Below, one piece after another: positions 1-12,024 of a stretch of DNA of 64,000 nucleotides. The position numbers were made by a program, and so were the translations under genes. The number at the start of each line of letters is the position of its first letter. Position 1 is the stretch's first letter. The notes under the pieces were generated by a model. The model saw only the letters and a program-made list of their open reading frames with translations, was not told the DNA's origin and made no database searches. This DNA comes from Karstenula rhodostoma CBS 690.94 (lineage: Eukaryota > Ascomycota > Dothideomycetes > Pleosporales > Didymosphaeriaceae), in NCBI GenBank assembly GCA_010093485.1, contig MU001512.1:332842-396841 (forward strand), written 5' to 3'.

Positions 1-1525
1 GCATGGGCACCATAAGCTCTTTTCTCAACGAGCGACCAGACCTACGGCCTCTGCTCGAAGCCCTCGAGCGCTTCGATATATGCGGCGAGTTCCTCCTCAC
101 GGAGCTGGGCCACGGACTCGACGCTCGAAACCTCGAAACCACCGCTACGCTCCAACCCGACGGCACCTTCATACTTCACACGCCCCACCCCGGAGCAGCC
201 AAGACGATGCCCCCAAGCTCCCCGCACGCCGGCATGGCGCGCACAGCCGTTGTGTTCGCCCGGCTCAGAGCCGCTGGTCGAGACCACGGCGTCCGCCCCT
301 TCATCGTGCCCCTGAACGACGCCTCCGGTGCGATGAGCCCCGGCGTATCATGTACTCTATTCCCCGCGCGTCCAGGCGCAAAAGCAATCGACCACGCCTC
401 CACAACCTTCACGCACGTCCCACTCCCCGCGGGCGCGCTCCTCGGCTCCCTCACCGGCACCCCCGCCGACGAGCGCTGGGCCTTCCTCCACGCCATCCAC
501 CGCGTAACCATCGGCACGCTGTGCCTCTCCACCAGCAACGCCACCGTCCTGCGCGTCTCCGCCTGCATCGCGGGAAGGTACAGCGCCCGCCGCCACGTCG
601 GCGCCCCAAACGCCGTCCCCATTCTCTCCTTCAGCACGCAGTACGGCCCCATTGCGCGGATGCTGGCGCATGCCGTCGTCTTCGATAGCTGGGCGCTCGA
701 AGCGACGCGCATGTTCATAGCCAACGTCGGAAAGCTAGACATGCAGAACGTGCTGGGCGGCGTCTTCAAAGCCACCGTCCTCAGCTACACGCAGCCCGCG
801 CTGAGCGACCTCGTAGACCGCTGCGGCTGGCAAGGTCTCTACGCCCACAACCAAGTCAGCAGACCCCGCGTTGTATCCCACCACACAGCCGTTCTCACTG
901 TACTGACCGCATCCAGATCGCCGAACTCTGGCTCGCCGAAAAAGGAAACAGCATAGCCGAAGGCGACTTCCTCGTCCTCTGCATCCGCCTCGCCAGCGAA
1001 GTCCTCCTACGCCGCTACACGCCGCCTCCCCCGCGGGACCCGGCTTCCCTCCTCGCGCGCCACGAAGCCGCCCTCTGGGCCGACGCACGCCGCATCCACG
1101 CATCCCTCCACGGCGGCCACCGCGGCGCAGACTTCAACGCCCGCATCCTACCCCTCTCCCTCCCCCTCGTCCAGGCCACGGGCCAACGCATGGCATACGA
1201 AGCCGCCAAGGACGCCATGCTGCACGGAAACGCCGCGCGGGGGCTCCGCGTGACGCCGCAGGTGCTGGAGTTGTATGAGGTGACGTGTGTGATGGGGGGT
1301 TTGAGTTGGTATGTTGAGAATGGGGTAGTGACGAGGCAGGAGGTGTTTGAGCGGGATGTCGAGGCGGTGGGGGGGATGGTGCCGGTGATGGAGGGGATGA
1401 TAAACGACCCCGCGGTGGACGCGTTTATTAATGCGCCGATGGTGGGGGAAGAGGGACTGGCGGCTTTTTTCCGGAGTTTGCCGTCGTTTCAGGGGCCGGG
1501 GACAAGTGCGAGGGCCAAGTTGTGA
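1..1525 (+). CDS. Acyl-CoA oxidase/dehydrogenase-like protein, 5'-partial
   Basis: The window opens inside this gene. The first residues already contain the flavin-site stretch of the acyl-CoA oxidase family (GEFLLTELGHG, then LETTATL), which in full-length members is preceded by roughly 100 or more residues. The ATG at base 3 is therefore probably internal. One intron (855-916, 62 bp, GTCAGC...CCAG) joins exon 1 to a frame running to TGA; without it the frame stops at 954. The C-terminal half (QIAELWLAEKGNSIAEGDF onward) is helical, as in the oxidase C-terminal domain. The family oxidises acyl-CoA to enoyl-CoA with FAD, usually in peroxisomes. The last residues are AKL, which resembles a type-1 peroxisomal targeting signal (PTS1), so peroxisomal location is plausible. 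The exact substrate cannot be read. Confidence 0.8.
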
Positions 1526-2072
1526 AAGTGCGCGGTGGTGTGGTGGGTGGAATGTAAATACCCTTTTTCTTTCCTACAAGAATTTCAGTCAGGAATGGTC
1601 GTGCACGAAAGCACCGTCGACATAGAATTTCAGTCTCACAATTGGAAGGCGAACGTCAATGGTCGTCCCAACACTCGTCCTGTCTTCACTCATGACAGAT
1701 ACGCATTGAAGCACACACAACCCCATGTGCAAACAATCGCGCGTGCATGTCGGAAGCATCTAGGACAGTGTGAACTAGAATTCGACATGTTGGACAGGGA
1801 ACAACCGAAGCATTGAGGGCGCGACGCACCGCAGATAAATCACAGCACGAAGGTCAATGTGGGTATCTGAAAATGTGTATTGACTATGCTAGTCACACCT
1901 GCACGCAATCCGCGTAGGCGAGCCAACTCATCCCTATTCATGAGTTCATGTCCATATCAAACGCCGAAGACCGATAACCAAAAACCATCCCATTCAAAAA
2001 GGCGTGTCACGACATCCAACGCGCCCTGACCGACAGCCGTGCAGACAATCGAGACAGAAGAAAGTGAGACGC
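1526..2072. other. Intergenic, no gene seen
   Basis: Convergent spacer between the oxidase-like gene and histone H4. Two overlapping ORFs of 64 and 93 codons lack family features and look like chance. It probably holds the two 3' UTRs. Confidence 0.5.
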
Positions 2073-2686
<614 letters not shown>

Positions 2687-4237
2687 GTTGAAAGTGTGAT
2701 GGGGTTGATGAAGTTGTGATGGGGTGGGGTGTGGAGCTTGAACGCGTGCAGTTGGACTGGCGCGCTGGGTGATAAATGCGGGTGAGAAGAGGAGAGGAGA
2801 GGAGACGGCGACGGGGCGGGCGGGTTCTTAAATATGAGCAGGGCGGGCGTGCGAGCGCTGAATCAACACAATAGGCGGCAGTCGTGGCTAGCCGTTTCGG
2901 GAGGCGCGGCGGGCGGCGACAGCAGCAGCAGATCAGGCGAGAAAGAGCGCGAGAAAGAAAAGCGCTGCTTTCCAGCTTCTTTCAAACACGCAAACTGATG
3001 CGCGGGAAGTGCTCACAATTCCACTCGGGCCGTGGTCCGTGCGAGCCGCGCTAACAAGCCTCCCACCGACACCGCACTCACTGCAGTGCGATTCGAGCAA
3101 CAATCGAGAATAAACGCTGCAGCGTCTCGAATAATGTTCGGAATGTCTCTTGAAGCCGTCTGGACAAGTTTAGCGTCATTATTCCGCCTTTGCGGGGAGC
3201 AATCGCCCATGGTACCACTGCCACGCGCGTCGCGTCCCACCTCACGCGTTGCTTCACCCAGACATCGATTCCAAGCACGCCCTCTTTTCCAGGTGTGACA
3301 TCTTTGCTTGGTAGAAGTCAAGTGTACACATCCGATTGCTCTCTCCGGGTTTATTACGCAATTTTATCTGAGACGGGGACTTGCCCTGCCCAAAATCACC
3401 ATACTCATCGCGCGCAGGCAGGAGTGATCAGCTAAAAGATCCTCCATCGTAACAGCAGCACAATGAACGAGTTCTTCCATCCATGTGCATTGATCATCTA
3501 CCTAACATGCTTTGCACGGAAGTCACCCAGTGTGGACCCTGCAAGATATCCCCACCCACCCAACAACGGGCACAAAGTCTCTCAGCGTGGAGGACACCAT
3601 CTGGTTGTGAGTCGAAGCAACCTGTATGACTCAAAGAATGGGCCCGGAAGTGGTCTCAGATACCCAGATAATATTGGACGCTACAACGTACTAAGACAGT
3701 GCCCCTGTTCTCATGCAAACCTTACGTATGTACTAACTTCCCTTGAGATTACCCAACGAAGAGAGCAACACCTTACCCCGCTTCCGAATCCATTGGTAAA
3801 GGGGGCTGGCAGATGACCCGCCGGCGATGAGTCACAGCGGAGCTGCCCAGCGTGCGGAGCAGCTAGCCCTGGGCGAAGACCACAGTGGCGGACCGGAGAA
3901 GTAAGCACCGGGCATCGGCCTTAGATTGACGGGAGGGCATCATGTGTCTAGGCAACGAGAGGACTTCTCCAGGCAGGCAGTTGACCAGTGTAACTCACGT
4001 ACATGAGGGGCCAACGTGAAGAAGCAGGTATTAACACATGTATAAAGATCATGGAAATCTACCAAGTCACCCAGCACATGAAGCCGATCCAGAAGAACGC
4101 CTCCAACCCGCATGTCTCCATGCACAAAAGTGTGATGCTGCCACGCAGAGTGCTATGCTGTCGGCTAGCCCGCTAAATTCCAAATCCGCATCCACCAATC
4201 TTAACCGCGCCTTTTGACACCCCGCCCCGATCTACAC
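2687..4237. other. Intergenic, H4 promoter side, no gene seen
   Basis: About 1.5 kb upstream of H4 and downstream of the clathrin light chain gene. ORFs of 61-117 codons overlap on both strands without recognisable domains. The first 300 bp are purine-rich and GC-rich and likely hold the H4 promoter. No tRNA or repeat was recognised. Confidence 0.45.
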
Positions 4238-5157
4238 CTAGTACCCAGTGGCGCCGGGGGCCTTCTCGTCTTTCCTCAGGCTCAGCAGAATCTCCCGGAA
4301 CCGCTGCTTCTCGCTGCCCGACGCACCACCCTTCACCCCCTTGCCACTCAGATCCACCAGCTTCGCGATGCGCTCCCAGCTGGTTCCGCCCGCAGTTGTG
4401 TCGTCGCGGTTCGCAAGGAACTCCTCAGCCTCCTTCCGTGTCTTGGCCACCTCCTTGTCCTTCTTGTTGTTGTAGTTCTCGTAGAAGTCGTCAATGTTCT
4501 GCCGTGCCTCGTCGATGGTCTTGTTCTTGCGCTCGGCCGAAACTTCGTCGCGGTGCTGGACTTGCAGGTCGCGGCGCTCGCGCCATTCGCGGATGACGTC
4601 GGGCTCGGGTGAATCTGATCGTGCGGGAGTGAAGGTCGGTTGCGGCTGGCCGGGGAGGTAGGGGAGGGACGAGCCTGTGATGGTGCCGTCGGGTGCCATG
4701 TGCTGCATCCGTTAGAATTGTTGCGAAAGAAGCAGTCCATTTCCAAGTTCAAGAAGCCACGATGTCCGTGGGGGCTATGCGCAAACTGGTGGAAACATGT
4801 GTGCCATACCTCGTTGGTTGTGTCAATGGCTGGGAAAGAGCTCTCAAAGCCCAGCATCTCCTCGTTGCCGGTGTTTGCTTGGAACGACGAGTCTCCGCCG
4901 AGCAGGTCGTCATCGCCGTCCTCCACTGTGGCCAGCTTGTCATTTCCGGTCGCAAACTCGTCCGCAGCATCGCCGAGCAGTGCGCGCTCCCTGGCTTCGA
5001 AGTCGAGATCGCCACCGTCTTCACCCACGAGGTCGATGCTGCCGTCGCCGCGCGCCTCGGTGTGGCCTGGTTGCTATTAGCAAGACAGCTGAATGCGGCC
5101 TTCAATAGCTGCCTCACCCGCATCGAACTCGTCTAAGCTCGGGAATCGGTCCGCCAT
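4238..5157 (-). CDS. CLC1: Clathrin light chain
   Basis: Light chain of the clathrin triskelion, acting at the Golgi and plasma membrane in vesicle coats. Three exons: 5157-5118, 5066-4810 and 4702-4238, with GT...AG introns of 51 and 107 bp. The joined protein is 253 residues. The N-terminus (MADRFPSLDEFDAG) is the usual acidic opening. Acidic and disordered sequence follows to about residue 95. From about 125 there is a charged helix (REWRERRDLQVQHRDEV then KNKTIDEARQNIDDFYENYN), the heavy-chain-binding segment. The C-terminus includes RFREILLSLRKDEKAPGATGY. The exon 1 junction completes the Gly codon of the FDAG stretch. It starts 388 bp from, and divergent to, the next gene. Confidence 0.93.
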
Positions 5158-5545
5158 GATGTGTGATGATATATGTTCGAAGCTGGACGATCTCGACGAG
5201 AAGAAATACGTGTGGGGTGTTGTGGATTGCGGATCGTTTGTTGCGGAGGAAGCAGCGGCCGTCACACTTGTGGTTGCTCCTTGGACGTAAACGGTAACGG
5301 CGTTTGGCCGACGCCAAGATGCTCGAGCTCCTCCGCTTCACCTGACACGCGCGCCGCGCAACTTGCCTCACACATAACCACCGCGGCAGCAACTCGGTCG
5401 CTGGCGTACTCTGCAAGCTCTCAAGCTTTGGTCTACATAGTACCGCTTCGGGTTACATAGTCGTTTCGCAGGGAAAAGGCTCGCGTGGGACGTCCGCGAT
5501 TGGTCACGCTGTCAACTGTTGGCAGCTTCAGTGTGATTCGGCGAC
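5158..5545. promoter_or_regulatory. Shared divergent promoter region
   Basis: 388 bp between the start codons of the clathrin light chain (minus) and the CTD-interacting protein (plus). No clear TATA box was seen. Both are housekeeping families, which fits a bidirectional promoter. Confidence 0.5.
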
Positions 5546-7097
5546 ATGGCTTTCACCGAAGACAGCTTGAAGGCGAAGCTTTCGTCGCTGAACGAGACGC
5601 AAGACTCGATCTCGTCTGTTGGCCAGTGGATCTTGTTCCATAGGTACTGCTCTCTTTGACTTTACGTCTTGTATGATCGCGAACGTGCTAGACCACCACA
5701 TTCAGCACCTTCAGCATCTCGACTCTCATCGCCATGGCCCATTGTCTTCACATTCTCTATCTTCAAAACAGCAGTCGAGCTAACTGCGATCCTACAGACG
5801 ACATGCCGATAAAATCGCTGCGCTTTGGTCTCAACGCGTCAAAGAGTCGGCACCAAATAAGAAGTTGACTCTCATCTACCTCGCAAATGGTGAGCTCGAC
5901 CCGCATCTGTCTTCCAGTCAAAGCTGATTACCATCAGAAATCGTCCAACAGTCCAAGATCCGCAAGAAGGAGGAATTCCTCCGGGCTTTCGATCCCATCA
6001 TTGTCGGCGGCAGCACCCAAGCCTACAAGGGCTCCCCCCCAGACATCCAGTCCAAGATGAGGCGAGTCTTCGAAGTGTGGAAGTCGCGCCAGGTCTTCCG
6101 CCCGCAGATTCAGGAGGAGCTCGAGCGCGGACTCGACGGTACGTTTCCAGCCTTTGTTCACTTACATGCGACTTTGCTAAGTAATCCAGACATCGACCGC
6201 ACGCGTTCAAGCAAGAAGCCTCTCGGCCAGCTCGGCGGCTCTCTCTTCTCTGGCTCCTCCATCCCGCCCGATCTCAAGCCCGTAGAGCCCCTCGCAACCG
6301 CTCTCCAGAAGGCAGACCTCGCCACGAAGCCGCTCCTCACAACCGCGAATCAAGGCTACGAGAAAATCACGAAACCGAACGCCCCCATCCCGACGCCCCC
6401 CATACACGCGGCCGCCCTCGGAACGCTAGTTCGGGACCTCGCAAAGGCGGAGAACGCAGTCGCAGACAGCATCAAAGCCCGACAAGCCCTCGTCTCCGGG
6501 CTGGAAAAACTCCTCGAGACCAACCGCACCAAGCTCACCGAAGAAGCAACGACCGTCACGGAAATCAAAGCCCGCAAGGCCACCATGGAGACGCGCATGC
6601 GCGAGGTTGAAGCCGCCATCATGAGCGGTCTCGCAGAGACGAGCAACGGCTCCTCCGCCCAGATCACCAGCTTCGCGCAGTCGTCCCACGAACGGCCCGA
6701 TGTCGAGGCCCTCACCCCGCCGCCCGTCGAGTCCTTCACGCCCGTCGGCTCACCCACCCTCCTGGCGCAGCAGACGCCGCTCCCAGACGTCCCCGACGAC
6801 GTGTTCCCCGAGATGCCGGCGCATCCCGTCGAAGCTCCCATGGCAGCCGCCCCCGCAGGAACAAACGTCGCAAACTCTGAGCCTGCGACTGCCATCGGTG
6901 CAGTCAATACTATCCCCGGTGCAGACCTGCTGCACAGCCTCGCGCATGCGCGACCGGCGGAGGAGAACGGTGTGTACGGGCAGGCGACGTATAAGAAGCG
7001 GAAGATGAGCCGGAGCGCGGCCGAGGACGAGTTCGCGGCGTTTGAGGGGGATACGGCGATGAATGGAATTGATTCGACGCTGGGGGATTTGATCTAG
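5546..7097 (+). CDS. RTT103: Rtt103/RPRD-type RNA polymerase II CTD-interacting protein
   Basis: Nuclear protein binding the phosphorylated C-terminal domain of RNA polymerase II, linked to transcription termination. Four exons: 5546-5643, 5798-5889, 5938-6138 and 6190-7097. The introns are 154, 48 and 51 bp with GT...AG ends, and the protein is 432 residues. The CID domain occupies about residues 1-135. It shows SISSVGQWILFHR, then RHADKIAALW, LTLIYLANEIVQQSK and the DPI segment before VFEVWKSRQVF, all typical of the fold. Residues of about 240-310 form a coiled coil, followed by a Pro-rich tail. A basic KKRKM near the end could be a nuclear signal. The start gives MAFTEDSLKAKLSSLNETQ, the usual first CID helix. 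Confidence 0.9.
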
Positions 7098-7426
7098 ACG
7101 AGCTGGGAGGTGGGACGTGGAGGAGACGGAGAGTGAGGTGTGGGAGGGAGGTCCTCGGTGTTTGAGAACCCTGTCTTTTTCGCGGACTGATTGTTTAGGA
7201 GGGTTTGATCTCGCAGCTAACACGAGGAGTGACATGGTGGGAGATTGTTGTGCGAGGCGGGCTTCCTGTGATGCTGTGATGGAGCGGTATTTGGAGGATA
7301 GCAACCGCACGATTAATACAATATTGTTGGAGATGATGGACATTGTAAAGGGTATCTCATTGCTCAGCTCGCCATGATTCGCAGGTACCATTATCAGCTA
7401 TAGTGCAAGCACTTTCAACCCCTTCC
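7098..7426. other. Convergent intergenic spacer
   Basis: 329 bp between the stop codons of two convergent genes. It likely holds both 3' UTRs; nothing else was seen. Confidence 0.5.
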
Positions 7427-9007
7427 TCAATCAACCTCATCCACCGCAAGCAGCTCCTTTTCCTGCTCCTGCGGCCTATCCGGCATCTTACGACTCCGCT
7501 CAATCTCCTCCATGACGCGCTGCCCCTCCTCGGTCGTCGCATCCACAACCCCCTGCTCCAGACTCAACATGCCGCCATCGCCCAGCTTCTCCACCACCTC
7601 CTCCGCCTCGTCCACGCTCATCTTCCCCAGCACCTTGTTCACCTCGTCTAGGCTCCCGCTCTTCAGCGCGCGCTGCAGCCCCGGCGGAAACGCCTCGAAG
7701 ATCTGCCTGCTCGCGACTTGCGCCGCGCGCTCCCCTTCGTCCGCGGACGTCGGCTCCTTGGGCGGGACCTGGATGTTGATGGTAGTGCCCGGGTCGACGG
7801 CGTGCAGCTGTATCTGCTCGACGCCCTCCTGGCCCGCGTTCTCCTCGCGCTCCTTCTTGATCTCGGCGGCGCGGTCGCGGATGCGGCGGTACGTGCTGTC
7901 GACGTCGTCGTTGAAGAGCTTGTTCGCCTGGTGGTCCTTTGTCTGGACGCGCTTGAAGAAGAGGGCGACGCCGTCGCGGCCGCCGAGCTGGCGGCAGTAC
8001 TGCAGGAGGAGGCCCTGGTGGACGCACTGCGCGGCGTGCTTGGGCTTGCCGTCGAGCTCGGCGTTGAAGGCTTCGACGAGGAGGCCGTCGGTTTCTTTCT
8101 CCTTGAGGATCTCCGGGTGCGCCGAGATGAAGGTCAGGCAGGCGGACCAGTCGCCGCGCTTGATCTTGGCGAAGTCCTTTGCGAGGGGCGACGCTTCGAC
8201 GTCGTCGCCGTTGTCGTCGAGGGCGCCCTCTTCGACGTCGGCGTCTGCGCCTGAGGACTGCCCTGTGTCGGTGCGCTGGGCGGCTGGGCGCGGGGGGTTG
8301 AGCAGCTCGACGGCCTCGGTCTTTTTGGGCGCGCTGGACGACGACGCTGCTTCCGTCTTGACGTTGGAGTAGTTGAAGCCGTCGCGGATGTCGTCGCTGG
8401 TGATGTGCTTCTTCTCTTCGGCTTCGAGCTCGGCGAGCTTCTCCAGCAGCTGCCCCTGCAGCCCCTCGACGCGCGCCTTGTGCTCGCCCAGCCCCGCGAT
8501 GAAGGCGTCTAACCGGTTGTCCTCGATCTTCTTCTCGTCGACCTCCTTCTTCACCGTGTCGACCAGGCTCGCCATCATCTGCGGGTACGTCGGCTTGTCC
8601 TTGATGTGCTCGTGCACGCCCTCGGGCGCGGGCGGCGGGCGGTCCTCGCCGCTGGCCATCATGCCCTCCATCATCGACTGGAAGACTAGCTGGTCGGTGT
8701 TGCCCTCTCCATCTTTGTCTTTGTGCGACTTCAGCGCCGTGAGCAGCCTGTCGATGCGCTCCGTCAGGCCGTCGTTGATGATGCGTTCGTACTTGAGCGT
8801 CTTGATCTGGTGTCTGCGGCGGTCGCGTTCCTGGTGGATCTGGGCCTGCTTGGCGCGGATGAAGGACTTCTTGTCGACATTGGGGTGCACTTCGATGTCG
8901 CTGTCATCAGAGAGCTCGAGGGCGTCCTCAATTTCGTGTTAGTGCATTGCCGTGAACAAGGAGGAGTGGAGGTAGAGGCTCACCCACTTGCTGTAGTTTA
9001 TCACCAT
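7427..9007 (-). CDS. CDC37: Hsp90 co-chaperone Cdc37
   Basis: Cytosolic co-chaperone that loads protein kinases onto Hsp90. Two exons: 9007-8984 (eight codons, MVINYSKW) and 8926-7427, separated by a 57 bp GTGAGC...GAG intron. The protein is 507 residues, normal for fungi. The N-terminus M-V-I-N-Y-S-K-W-D is the family signature. Ser14 sits in LSDDSD, the position of the conserved casein kinase 2 phosphosite. A long coiled coil (about 30-190) contains HPNVDKKSFIR and LKYERIINDGL. The middle Hsp90-binding domain spans roughly 240-400 (FAKIKRGDWSACLTFISAHPEI, then a Cys/His-rich helix). An acidic C-terminal domain follows, with a hydrophobic core of FEAFPPGLQRALKSGSLDEV. Large ORFs on the opposite strand are shadows of its codon bias. 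Confidence 0.96.
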
Positions 9008-9543
9008 GATTCAGGTGCTGCAGCTGTCTGTTCCGGGCTAGGTATCGTGCTCTGAGAAAGTTCAATGTTTGCGGCGTCATGCGCGGGGCTGCATGTATGT
9101 AGTGGGGGCGCCGCGAGCTTGGACCTCACCTGGAGGGAGGCTTGAGCAATTGGAATCTTCGAGATTCGAGATTTCACCTTTCACCCGTGGCCACTCCAGA
9201 CGAAAACAAGGACATGTTGAGATGGCATCCTCGAGCCTTTACCGGTATTGCGATCAGCTCACTGCGTGTGCCATGTCGGCTGGAATGAACTGTGGGAGTA
9301 CAACGTAGCCCGCGTCTGTTGCTTATGGGACGGTGAATGCGATGCCCACAAAATGCATTCAAGCCACTACCACAGGCCGGTAAATACCATTCGATCTGCA
9401 AATCAGCCTTATCCTACAATGGCCGTACCCCCGCTCGTGGAGATGCGGGGCCTGGAGCCTTATCACCAAACAGAAACCCAGCCCTCGAGAACATACATTA
9501 TCATACTCAAACCAAACACGAGCAACTCCCAGAAGGAAACATC
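9008..9543. other. Intergenic promoter region
   Basis: About 540 bp between divergent genes (Cdc37 and a GFA-like enzyme). No TATA box or repeat was noted. The longest ORF here runs in frame into the GFA gene, so an upstream start for that gene cannot be fully excluded. Confidence 0.4.
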
Positions 9544-9960
9544 ATGAACGGCCAGTGTGCTTGCGGCTCCGTCAAGTTCATCACACCCACGGACAAACCT
9601 CTGAACCTGTTCCACTGCCATTGCATTGAATGCAGACGGCAATCTGCCTCAGCCTTCGGGACCTCCGCCATCTTTCCCTTCTTCCGCGTCGATGACAATC
9701 CAAACGTTTCTCACTTCTCGCGCGTGTGTGATAGCGGGAGGAAGCAGAGTTGCTACTTCTGCAACAAGTGTGGCAGCAGGATCTTGCACGCGCACGTCGT
9801 CGACGGCGGAGACCCTCAGGTTGTTGCTGTCAAGGGAGGGCTGCTAGAAGGTCTGGAGTGGAAGAATGCGAAACACATCTACACCAGGAGCGCGGTAGTG
9901 CCGATTCCTCCTGGGGTGGAATTTTGGGTGGCAGAGCCTAATTTCGAGAGGGCCAAGTAG
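9544..9960 (+). CDS. GFA/CENP-V-type zinc enzyme (glutathione-dependent formaldehyde-activating family)
   Basis: 138-residue single-exon protein of the GFA family (Mss4-like fold). The family signature is visible: C-x-C at residues 5-7 (QCACGSVKF), HCHCIECRR at 24-32 with C25, C27 and C30, and a later C-x-x-C in CYFCNKCGSRI. These cysteines bind two zinc ions. The best-known member adds formaldehyde to glutathione, but many fungal paralogues have unknown substrates. I chose the ATG at 9544 because the family normally begins a few residues before the first C-x-C. The in-frame upstream ATG at 9337 would add 69 residues with no family match. The gene stands alone, so context gives no further hint. 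Confidence 0.85.
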   Translation: MNGQCACGSVKFITPTDKPLNLFHCHCIECRRQSASAFGTSAIFPFFRVDDNPNVSHFSRVCDSGRKQSCYFCNKCGSRILHAHVVDGGDPQVVAVKGGLLEGLEWKNAKHIYTRSAVVPIPPGVEFWVAEPNFERAK

Positions 9961-10304
9961 GGCGTGAATTATGGGTACCGATGTGAGAATTTCAAGCCGC
10001 TGATGTGGAGACGGTGTGTATGAATTTTCCATGCTCACACATTGGCAGGACTACTGCGATTTGTGGATTCCTTGATCAGTCCTCAAGTTACGAAACAAGC
10101 ACGATCCACCAAGCAGCACCAGACCGGAACTCTCTTCCGCCATCTTCCCTGCTATTCCGGTCAGGATCCCCTGGAGACCACAGAAGAAATATCCGTCACT
10201 CCTTTCAATTGAAAGCGAGGCTGCTATGCATCCACTACAGTTGAACCATACCCCCACGACACCCGAAGCGAACGGACATCAACCGGGGTTTCGTACCGCT
10301 GTAT
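9961..10304. other. Intergenic, nothing recognised
   Basis: Sequence between the GFA-type gene and the first retroposon copy. Only short overlapping ORFs were seen. Confidence 0.4.
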
Positions 10305-10617
10305 ATGGAACACATATACCTATCCCAACAAGAAAAAGCGATCGTGTCCTAAGGTTTTATAGCGGGCCGCCAAGCCTTGCTTACTTACCTAACCTTGTTT
10401 ATCTATATATATTGTATACGATCACTATGAGGGCGGGTAAATCAATGAAGGGGTGGATAATATAAGGCGTCGCGCTTTGCCAATGCACGAAGGGATTATT
10501 TATCTACTTATAACGCTTCCTTTTATATTACTTTTAGACGGTAGTCTATATTTGTCTATCACTTTACGGGACACTACTTTGTAGTTTGAGTTAACAATCA
10601 GAAAACCATGGAACACA
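10305..10617 (+). mobile_element. Short retroposon-like element, copy A, with 10-bp target duplication
   Basis: The 293-bp body at 10315-10607 is flanked by the direct repeat ATGGAACACA (10305-10314 and 10608-10617). It begins TATACCTATCC and ends TTAACAATCAGAAAACC. It matches copy B (52495-52721) and copy C (27772-27891) at the 3' end but starts at a different point from each. Relative to the others it carries an extra segment of about 95 bp between two TTATCTA motifs (about 10393-10505). Compared with copy C it shows CA-to-TA and TG-to-TA changes. No ORF is conserved, so the element would depend on enzymes supplied elsewhere. Confidence 0.8.
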
Positions 10618-11078
10618 CGTGCCGCCTGCCGTCTCACTACGCGCTGCCATCATATCTCCACCAATAATAAAAGTTTAATGCCTCTTCGGGCTCCGCAATG
10701 TACCCCAGACCTGAGAACCAACGAACCATTGCCGCCGGCAGTGCACCTGCACCAGGAGCAGCCTTGCTTGCGCCTTGCTCACTCACACCACCATCACTTA
10801 CGTGACCACCTGCAGCAACGCCCATCTTGCCAGTCCGCCAACCATTGACTTGCCCTCTCTGCTTGCAAGTTTTCGAACCGGCAACGTGCCATGTTTCCGC
10901 CGAAGGAACGGCTTGGTGGTCACGGACCGCACCCTTTCGCTGTAGCGTTTTTCGTTTAATCTATGCATCGTCCTTCATGATCGACACCACATTGGGCATC
11001 TCAAACAGTTCACCATGCGACCCACATGGCGCGTTGTACTGCTCCCCTTGTATTAATGTCAACATGCATGGCTCTTAA
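10618..11078. other. Intergenic, upstream of the LPMO gene
   Basis: No gene was recognised. It presumably contains upstream control sequences of the secreted LPMO. Confidence 0.4.
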
Positions 11079-11086
11079 TATAAAAG
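11079..11086 (+). promoter_or_regulatory. TATA box of the AA9 gene
   Basis: TATAAAAG, 149 bp before the LPMO start codon, in the expected orientation. This is a strong consensus match, usual for inducible secreted-enzyme genes. Confidence 0.6.
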
Positions 11087-11234
11087 ACGGCGTTCGTTTT
11101 TCCAGCAGAGGTCACTCCAGGTCCAGCACCGGCTTCCATTCATTCTTTATTACTACCTTCGTTCCAACTTTTACATTCGCTTCAACCCAAATCAACGCAG
11201 GATCGTCTTTCGTTTTCGACCAAACCACATCACA

Positions 11235-12024
11235 ATGAAGTACCTTCTCCCTACTCTCGGCTTCGCCGCCGCCGTCGCTGCCCACGGCTACGTCGACAAC
11301 GCAACCATCGCAAACAAGGTTTACACCTTCTATCAGCCTTACCAGGACCCATACATCTCGCCCGCCCCGCAGCGCATCTCGCGCCCCGTCCAGGGCAACG
11401 GCCCCGTCACCGATGTAACAATCGCTGACGTCCAGTGCGGCGGCTACTCCGAGGGTGGCATCGTCGGTTCCTCCCCTGCCGCCCTCCACGCCGAGGTCGC
11501 TGCCGGCTCCGAGATCTCTCTCCGCTGGACGCTCTGGCCCGACAGCCACGTCGGACCCCTCGTCACCTACATGGCGCGTTGCCCGGATGCTGGGTGCAAC
11601 AACTACCTGCCCGGTTCTTCGTACGTGCCCCCCTTCACCCTCACTCCACACGAAGACTAATCCCCACAGCGCCGTCTGGTTCAAAGTCAAAGAAGAAGGC
11701 CGCACCGGCACATCCGACACCTGGGGCGACTCGAAACTCATGAAAGCCGGCAGTGCAGCCACCTACACGGTGCCCTCCTGCTTGAAGCCCGGGTACTACC
11801 TCGTGCGCCACGAGATCATCGCCCTGCACTCCGCCTACGCCTACCCCGGCGCGCAGTTCTACCCCGGCTGCCACCAGCTTAAGGTCACTGGGTCCGGCTC
11901 GAGCACGCCTTCAGGTCTTGTGGGATTCCCGGGCGCGTACAAGGGGTCCGATGCCGGCATCACGTATGATTCGTACAAGGCGCAGACGTACACTGTGCCG
12001 GGGCCGAGTGTGTTCAAGTGCTAG
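11235..12024 (+). CDS. AA9 lytic polysaccharide monooxygenase, secreted
   Basis: Copper enzyme that cleaves cellulose or related glucans oxidatively outside the cell. Two exons, 11235-11620 and 11670-12024, with a 49 bp intron (GTACGT...CACAG); the protein is 246 residues. A 16-residue signal peptide (MKYLLPTLGFAAAVAA) leaves His17 as the mature N-terminus, the first ligand of the copper histidine brace. His105 (WPDSHVGP) is the second histidine, and Tyr193 in QFYPGCHQL is the expected axial tyrosine. HEIIALHSA is a family motif. There is no C-terminal cellulose-binding module, so it is a single-domain form. The start follows from the signal peptide and the TATA box upstream. C1 or C4 regioselectivity cannot be judged. 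Confidence 0.95.

Noticed and set aside
7512..8372. 286-codon plus-strand ORF
   Set aside because: Lies wholly inside the Cdc37 gene on the opposite strand; a shadow of its GC-rich codon use with no family features.
9337..9543. Upstream in-frame extension of the GFA-type protein
   Set aside because: The extra 69 residues have no similarity to the family, which begins close to the first C-x-C motif.
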